Notes under the pieces: model-generated
Told to the model about the DNA's origin: nothing
The model's database searches: none
What the model saw: only the letters and a program-made list of their open reading frames with translations
NCBI GenBank assembly: GCA_009733775.1
Contig: WOGZ01000039.1
Coordinates: 110,838 to 174,837, forward strand
Direction: 5' to 3'
Origin: Alectoria sarmentosa
Lineage: Eukaryota; Ascomycota; Lecanoromycetes; Lecanorales; Parmeliaceae
Length of the DNA: 64,000 nt
Shown: positions 58,223 through 64,000 of the stretch, in pieces
Layout: each line of letters begins with the position of its first letter
Numbering within the stretch: the stretch's first letter is position 1
Position numbers and translations under genes: made by a program

Positions 58223-59190
58223 ATGCCCAATCTCGAAAATTTGGCCTCATATCTGCTCGTCTTCTTTGTCGGCCTCACCATAGCTGGCTCGAGCACAGTC
58301 CGCTCCAAATGGATCCAGCTATCACATTTTGTGACTGTGTCCCTCAAAGAAATTCAACCTTCCAAGGTTGCCGAAATAACCCAGGCAAGAGACTCGACTG
58401 AGCCTGAATTATTGGACAAGTACTCAGACACTAGGCTTCTAGTAGCGAACTTTTTCTGACACTGTCTACCAGGTATCAAGTTGAGAAACAGTACAGCAGT
58501 GAAACGTGGGAACGACAAGCTTACAATGCCTTTGCGGCCAAATTGAGCGACAAGGACAAGATTTTCCCCTGTATCTATGCGTCCAAAGGCTACAAGGACA
58601 ACGACCTTCTGTACATGTTTTTGCCATCTGAAGACCCCTCGGAGCGAAGAAATGTACTCTCTGTCGCTCGGGCAATCCTGGCTTACGTCCCAACATCCCA
58701 CAAATACGGACTGAATACGTCCCTTGTCGTTCTCACGCCCAACTCGCAGAAGAAACGCACTGTGGATGATTATCACATGCTCTTCTGGACCTTCCTCAAG
58801 AGCCTCAGGCAGCTCGATCCGAAGCCTTGGCCCTCCAACATCTCAGAGGAGACCATGAGTAATCGTTGGTGTTTCTGCTTCGATGGGAAGCCAGCGTTCT
58901 TGGCTGTGCTAACGCCTGCTCATGAAAAGCGGCAGTCGCGCTACCTTCCCTTCTTCTGCTTTGTCTATCAGCCTAGATGGGTTTTTGAACTCCTATTGAC
59001 TACGGAAGCCAAACGCGAGTCAGCTCTCAAGAACGTCAGAGCTTTGATCGACAAATACGACGATCCACTAGAGCACAGCCCGGATATCGCCAATTTTGGG
59101 GATGTAGGAAGTTCGGAAAGTAAAGAGTATTTCATCTACGATGAGAACAGGCCCGCGGTTTGTCCATGGCCAACCTTGTTGGCGCCTTGA
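58223..59190 (+). CDS. YqcI/YcgG family protein (GntA-like, possible heme-dependent N-hydroxylase)
   Basis: Two exons, 58223-58419 and 58473-59190; one 53-nt intron with a CTGAC branch, phase 2; 304 residues. The N-terminus has a hydrophobic anchor (ASYLLVFFVGLTIAGSSTV), unusual for the bacterial members. The family body (PF08892) is complete: SSETWERQAYNAFAAKL, DKIFPCIYASKGYKDNDLLY, NTSLVVLTP, MLFWTFLKSLRQLDPKPWPS, NRWCFCFDGKPAFLAVLTPA, and YQPRWVFELL with the closing NVRALIDKYDD. Some bacterial members are now named heme-dependent guanidine N-hydroxylases (GntA); I recall this from annotation of the family and cannot verify it here. It lies 0.8 kb from an amidinotransferase on the same strand. 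Confidence 0.8.
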
Positions 59191-59966
59191 TTACGTCCGG
59201 GGAGAGGTTGAAGTGGTATCGTAGGGGGAAGGCGAGAAGGAGGGTAAAGAGAGCAAGGACAGCAATGACAGTAACGAAGGCGAGGAGGCATTCAGAGTTG
59301 ATATGGTAGCCTGCCGAGTACGGAAAGTTCAAGCACTTCTAGAGTTCCGATTGAGTCTGCCGCACATTCCTCATGTTGGGCGTCTTCGCTCATATTCTGA
59401 TCGCTGTAAGATTGAGTATGGTGGAATGCTTCCTAAGGCAAACAAACGGATTATGCTTTGCAGACTAATAATGGTCTCCGTCTCCCTTGGCCGTCACTCG
59501 CTCCTCTGTCGCTTAATTCGCACTAGTCGATATAAAGTTTCTCGACTACATGTACACGCACGGCTGAATGATGCCTACAAGTCGAGACTCGGGTCTCTAC
59601 AGCATAGTTCCATGACACCGCCCTTTCGTTAGTGATTGGGAACAAGGTGCATCACGCTCAATGCCTCGAGGATTTGCCGGACTTGCTAGAGATTTCACAT
59701 CCCACACGTGTCCGTAAACTGCACGCTTACTCGGTTAACATCAGGTCACATAGTCTCATTTTCGTGCCCGGGACCTGATTTACGTAAGTTCCATCTCCAA
59801 GTTGACAGGGTCTGTGCCGTTGTCTTGCAGTCATGCTATCCGCAGTATCCAGGCTATCGCTCTTTCTCTTCGCCAAGCCGGAACCATAAATACCTACTTA
59901 ATCCTAACCCTAGCCCTCTCGTTGTATGCAAACTCCTCCTCATTGCAGATTTCGAGTCCCCCAATC
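59191..59966. other. Intergenic, promoter of the amidinotransferase gene
   Basis: No gene is supported. The in-frame ATG at 59802 would add 55 residues, but the ATG at 59967 gives the family-typical start and a better context. Confidence 0.4.
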
Positions 59967-61007
59967 ATGTCAAGCTCCTCTACCCCACTCGTATCGGCGG
60001 ACACCGAGTGGTCGCCCTTACGCTCCGTCATCCTTGGCCATGCTGCCAACTCATGCTTCCCACAAGCGCCCTCACACATGATCAAGGCCACCATGCCAGA
60101 AGAGCACCTTGAGCAATTCAGACCAAATCACCGCTTCCCCGCCGAGCTCTTGCAACGAGCCGACGAGGAGCTGGCGCAGTTCGCCTCGATACTCCAGGAA
60201 CACGGAGTGCGAGTCTACCGCCCACAAAGCGTGGACTGGTCCAAGGTGGGCGGCTACACTGCGGCCATGCCTCGGGATGGGCTCTTAACGGTAGGGAACA
60301 CAATCATAGAGGCATGCTTTGCCTGGGAATGCCGTCAGCAGGAGATCGATCTCGCCTTCGCCAACATCCTCGACGAGCTGGAGAAGGACAGCTCGGTGAA
60401 GGTGGTACGAGCACCAAAGGTGGCCCGTCCGGAAGCACTCTACGAGGGAATTGGGAGCCGTCTGGACGGCGCTCACGAATGGGCAATCAACAACAGCAGA
60501 CCCGCTTTCGACGCCGCAGACTTTCTGCGCTTCGGGAAAACTCTGATCGGTCAACTCAGCAACGTCACGAATGAGAAGGGGGTCGAGTATCTCCAGAATG
60601 CCGTGCCGGAGGGCTACACGGTCGAGCTGCTCGACGTGACGGATGAGCACGCCATGCACATCGACGCCACGATACTCCCGCTCCGGCAAGGTCTCCTGAT
60701 CTACAACCCCGAGAGAGTCACCGAGGCGGCCCTGCGGAAGCACAAGTTGTTCCAAAAATGGGATCTGCACGCCTACCCCCATCTTCCGTCGACGCGGGAG
60801 TCGCCGCCACGGTACATGACGTCTGGATGGCTGTTGATGAACGTGCTGAGTCTGGACGAGAAGAAAGTGGTGGTGGAAGCTGGTGATGTCGAGTTTGCGG
60901 AGTACATCAAATCGTTCGGCTTTGAGCCGATAATGTGCCCGTTCCAGCATGTGAACAGTATTGGCGGGTCGTTCCATTGCGCCACTGTGGATTTGGTCCG
61001 ACGATGA
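59967..61007 (+). CDS. L-arginine:X amidinotransferase (glycine amidinotransferase family)
   Basis: One exon, 346 residues. The enzyme family moves the amidino group of arginine to an acceptor amine, giving a guanidino product and ornithine. All active-site blocks are present: SPLRSVILGHAANSCFP at the start, FDAADFLRFGKTLIG (Asp182/185), HAMHIDATILPLRQGLLIYN (His231), and IGGSFHCATVDLVRR with the nucleophilic Cys338. The length is slightly shorter than mitochondrial AGAT because no presequence is present, so a cytosolic enzyme is expected. The acceptor cannot be deduced. Its strand and spacing to the YqcI/YcgG gene, and nearness to an ATP-grasp ligase and peptide transporter, suggest a shared pathway. 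Confidence 0.9.
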   Translation: MSSSSTPLVSADTEWSPLRSVILGHAANSCFPQAPSHMIKATMPEEHLEQFRPNHRFPAELLQRADEELAQFASILQEHGVRVYRPQSVDWSKVGGYTAAMPRDGLLTVGNTIIEACFAWECRQQEIDLAFANILDELEKDSSVKVVRAPKVARPEALYEGIGSRLDGAHEWAINNSRPAFDAADFLRFGKTLIGQLSNVTNEKGVEYLQNAVPEGYTVELLDVTDEHAMHIDATILPLRQGLLIYNPERVTEAALRKHKLFQKWDLHAYPHLPSTRESPPRYMTSGWLLMNVLSLDEKKVVVEAGDVEFAEYIKSFGFEPIMCPFQHVNSIGGSFHCATVDLVRR

Positions 61008-64000
61008 AACTGTTGGTGCTGGCTCTGGTTTTCACCAGTAGATTGAGTCAAGGTCTGCTTAAGAGGACCGACCAGCTTAAGCAGTCTCACACGTTATGCC
61101 ATCTCTAGAAATCCTTGATCTGGGCATTGTATGCGTGCAGCTTTGCATTGCCAATATCTGCTTATGTATGTTTGTGCTACCTCTAGTCAAAGCTGGATTG
61201 ATGGACTCCGTACTGAGAAACGCAACGAGGGACAATCCGGTTCTTACATGAATTACTGTTCGGATGTAGTTTTGCTAATCGTCATCTAAAATCTAGGTGA
61301 TTTCCGTACGTAGCCAGCTCTCCTCCAACCCTCACCACAAACGATCCCCACGGTTGCGAACTCTGCAGAAAAAACAGCCATAACCAGCTCAAATCGCCAC
61401 GATCCCTTACCCATGATCCGAACACCCTATCCTCCTTCTCCCTCCCCCAATACACTTATCCGTCAAAGACTCCTCACTACCATCCTACCCTGCCCCCACC
61501 CCACCCCACCCCATCCCAATCTCATTCGAGTACCATCTGATCCCCCTTGTATAGCACCGCGTCTCACAACCGCAGCCTTGCTTGCCCTTTTTGGAGAGTG
61601 TCGTGCAATGCGTCTGCTGTTCGCGTTCGTCTTTGCGTGATTGGCACTAGGAACGAGAAAGGGATGGGAAAATGAAGGGAAAGGGAAAGGGATGGGAAAA
61701 TGGAGGGAAAAGGAGGGTCAGAGAATACAGTCCGCGCCATGGTTCCGTGCGAGCAGATTCATGCGTCACGGATGACGGGCGATGGTAGAAGAAGAAGAAG
61801 GGGGTTTCAAGTGCTGGCTTATAATGATTTTCTGATCATGCGTCTCGATGCCGAGAGGGTAGGGGCTTTGTGGTCTTGGCTGGAGAAAGATCGAGCCGTG
61901 GTATCTATCACGTTGGTATCGTAGTGGGGATCATCAGCATGGGCGGGCACGTTGCGATGGACTTTGCAAAAGCTTTTCCAAAGTATGATAGGTACTTACT
62001 TCTATCATCGCTTTTTTGGCTGGGCGGGGGTACACTTGAGCGTCGAGAAATGCATACCGCGGTATTGACGAGGAGGTTGGGGTGGTGATGTATGTTTGGT
62101 AAGAGGAAAGTACAGCAGATTGAGCTTATGTATGAAGGCGTCGATGGATTCATTTTCGTCTTTGCGGTCTAAAAAAGCGTGAGATCGTTCCTTCGTCTTT
62201 CGTTCCAGTTTCACGGACATCATTTAATTTCCCTTTGCACGGTAAATCTAACAGAATACTAGACAGGCTACCTTGCTTCCGCACTACCAGCATCTAGCAC
62301 CGTCTTTGTATCTGATATTGCCCTTGCTCAAACCCATCGCCAAGATGCCTCGAGAGTTAGTTGCTTGCTTTTCTAGGAGGGTTTTTATTGGAGATCTGTA
62401 AACGTGCGCTTCTACTAATTACAAGGAGACTCGGTTTAATCTCCATATGGATCACGAGCTTGACCATTTCACAGCCACATCCTTTGTTCAAGTCTACTCA
62501 ACCCATCAATCTGTGAGGTTGTATACCCACTCAAACGCGCCAGGAGCGAAAGAAATCCCAAATGCATAACACAAGCCCTCTCAGTCCATTGCTTAAGTAG
62601 GACCAATGCAGGTCTGTCCACCCACGAAAAGAGACGACTTACTCACTTGACCGTTCCTGGAACTTCAGCCGGACAAATGTTCCAAATGGATATCCTACCT
62701 ATGAACAAAGAAACAAAACCCAATTCTTTATTGAAATTACACGGAGACCAATCTCGGCCGAATGCGTCATGACACAAGTCACCCAACTTGGAAACCTGTC
62801 TACGATGATACCTGCGTTTACTGTCAAGGCCCTATCCCAGTCTCTTCCCTCATTCAATTCAAGCCGAACCAGCTCCGTTCATATAATCCTAGCCTTCGAA
62901 TTGAATCCAACAATTTAATCAGGATTTGACTTCCGAATTCCGAATTCGCAGCGACCGATTCGAACGCCATGTGAATTGCACGTCGGTTACGATGAATGAC
63001 GAAAGTCACCTCTTGGAAAGGAAAAAACCTACCTACCCAGAGCAGGAAGTTCCAGTTCCAGTTCCAGTTCCAGGCGAGCGCAAGTCGACCGAGAAATGCG
63101 CACTGCCAGGTAAATAAATAAATAGAGAGACTGTAGACCTGTCTTACCTTTCTGCTGTCTTTTTATTATCATCTGCATCGAATTAGTAAAGTTTGCGAAT
63201 GAATGAATGCATTCTCAACAAATACTACAGGCAAATCGGACTTTTTGACAGCTGGACCCATGTTTTTATATCGATTAGGTTCTTTGCATTTGCTAGCAAG
63301 CAAGCAAGCTCGAATCAGCCCGAGGCTGGGCTGACCGGAAATTTTTTTCTCCTACGGTTCGTTTGGGCAGTTCTCAAAGCACGACACAGACAGACAGACA
63401 GACAGATCTACCACTACTATGTCTGTCTGTCAAAAAAAAATTGCATCATTGTGGGATTGAGAATCTTCAACGGTAGCCATCATAGCGCGTGCGTTTGGAA
63501 GTAGGAATTTTTTTTCTTTTCTGCACAGTTGATATGTATTATTCTCTACTGTAGAGTACGTGTATGTATGTATGTATGTATGGATGGTGCTGATGGTTGA
63601 TGACGAGGCTTCGGATTAGTATAGATCGGTACTTTTTTGATTTTTTTTTGATTCTTCAAGGGGGGGAATACTTCGATTGCAGTTCGCGACTTGTGATGGA
63701 CGACGTATACGACTGCATCTAAGGTGTAAGTGAACCCCCTTTCGAGCCGCTCGCTCGCTCGCACGCTTGTAGCGACACGGACGGTCGACAACAAATGCTA
63801 CGTTTATTTTTTCTTCATAGTTTGACAGTATCCGATACAAAAATCATGCTAGCCATGGAATTATCGCAACCCTCATCGCCATCCTATTACCGCTGCTCTG
63901 CATCTCTCCAGTCCTAACCCCCCACCACCCACCACACCCTCGCACCCAGTCTCCACCCGTCGCCACAGATCCAACTCTCCCCCCCCCCCCCCCCCCCCCC
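61008..64000. other. Intergenic to window end; simple repeats and terminal C-run
   Basis: No gene is supported. It holds (CCCCA)-like tracts near 61495-61515, (GTTCCA)n near 63048-63075, (ACAG)n near 63385-63410, (GTAT)n near 63560-63582, and 22 C at 63979-64000. Confidence 0.5.
63979..64000. repeat. C homopolymer at window end
   Basis: Twenty-two consecutive C up to the last base; it may continue beyond the window or mark a sequencing break, like the G-run beside the gap at 50727. Confidence 0.8.

Noticed and set aside
62930..62975. Minus-strand GTTCGAATCGG as a third tRNA-like gene
   Set aside because: It shares the B-box word with the locus at 21880, but no A-box, acceptor or T-stem pairing is found.
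1..64000. CRISPR array, rRNA genes or telomeric repeats
   Set aside because: No spaced direct-repeat array, rRNA-like sequence or TTAGGG arrays are seen; the simple repeats have no unique spacers.

Overview
The window is nuclear DNA of a filamentous ascomycete (Pezizomycotina). Introns are mostly 46-72 nt GT-AG with CTRAY-like branch sites, and the gene set is typical: SSK1, septin, PROPPIN, Whi3-like RNA-binding protein, IST3, Bot1/mS45, LFG. A Dothideomycete is my best guess, but that is inference. Most multi-exon models below were joined by hand from splice signals with matching phases; no transcript or database was available.

Layout. 1-7 kb: a large partial coiled-coil membrane protein and an ankyrin protein with an NLR-type N-terminus. 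7.4-8.75 kb: an AT-rich transposon relic with inverted ends and an 8-bp target duplication. 9-10.2 kb: a tiny three-exon gene and a truncated kinase-like gene. 11-40.7 kb: a conserved housekeeping block (PQ-loop transporter, Whi3-like, CCDC97-like, spermidine-synthase-like, SSK1, amino-acid permease, SIM/SANT-like nuclear protein, mS45, LFG, septin, HSV2, IST3), with one dehydrogenase pseudogene at 22.3-23.3 kb. 40.7-49 kb: a decayed accessory stretch with a DUF6536 gene broken by one nonsense codon, an unnamed pseudogene and an FTA2-like pseudogene. 49-51.2 kb: microsatellites and a 71-bp assembly gap. 51.2-61 kb: a PTR peptide transporter, a carnosine-synthase-like ATP-grasp enzyme, a YqcI/YcgG (GntA-like) protein and an L-arginine amidinotransferase. 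61-64 kb: no gene, ending in a C-run.

Two results stand out. First, two tRNA-like genes on the minus strand (13584-13715 and 21880-22009) are each interrupted by a 53-55 nt GT...AG insertion. Removing it leaves a 77-nt cloverleaf in both cases, with the cuts in different arms (T-arm and D-loop). Second, the 51-61 kb genes form a plausible guanidine-chemistry cluster: an amidinotransferase to install a guanidino group, a homolog of the heme-dependent guanidine N-hydroxylase family, an ATP-grasp ligase and a peptide exporter/importer. Both are hypotheses from sequence alone.
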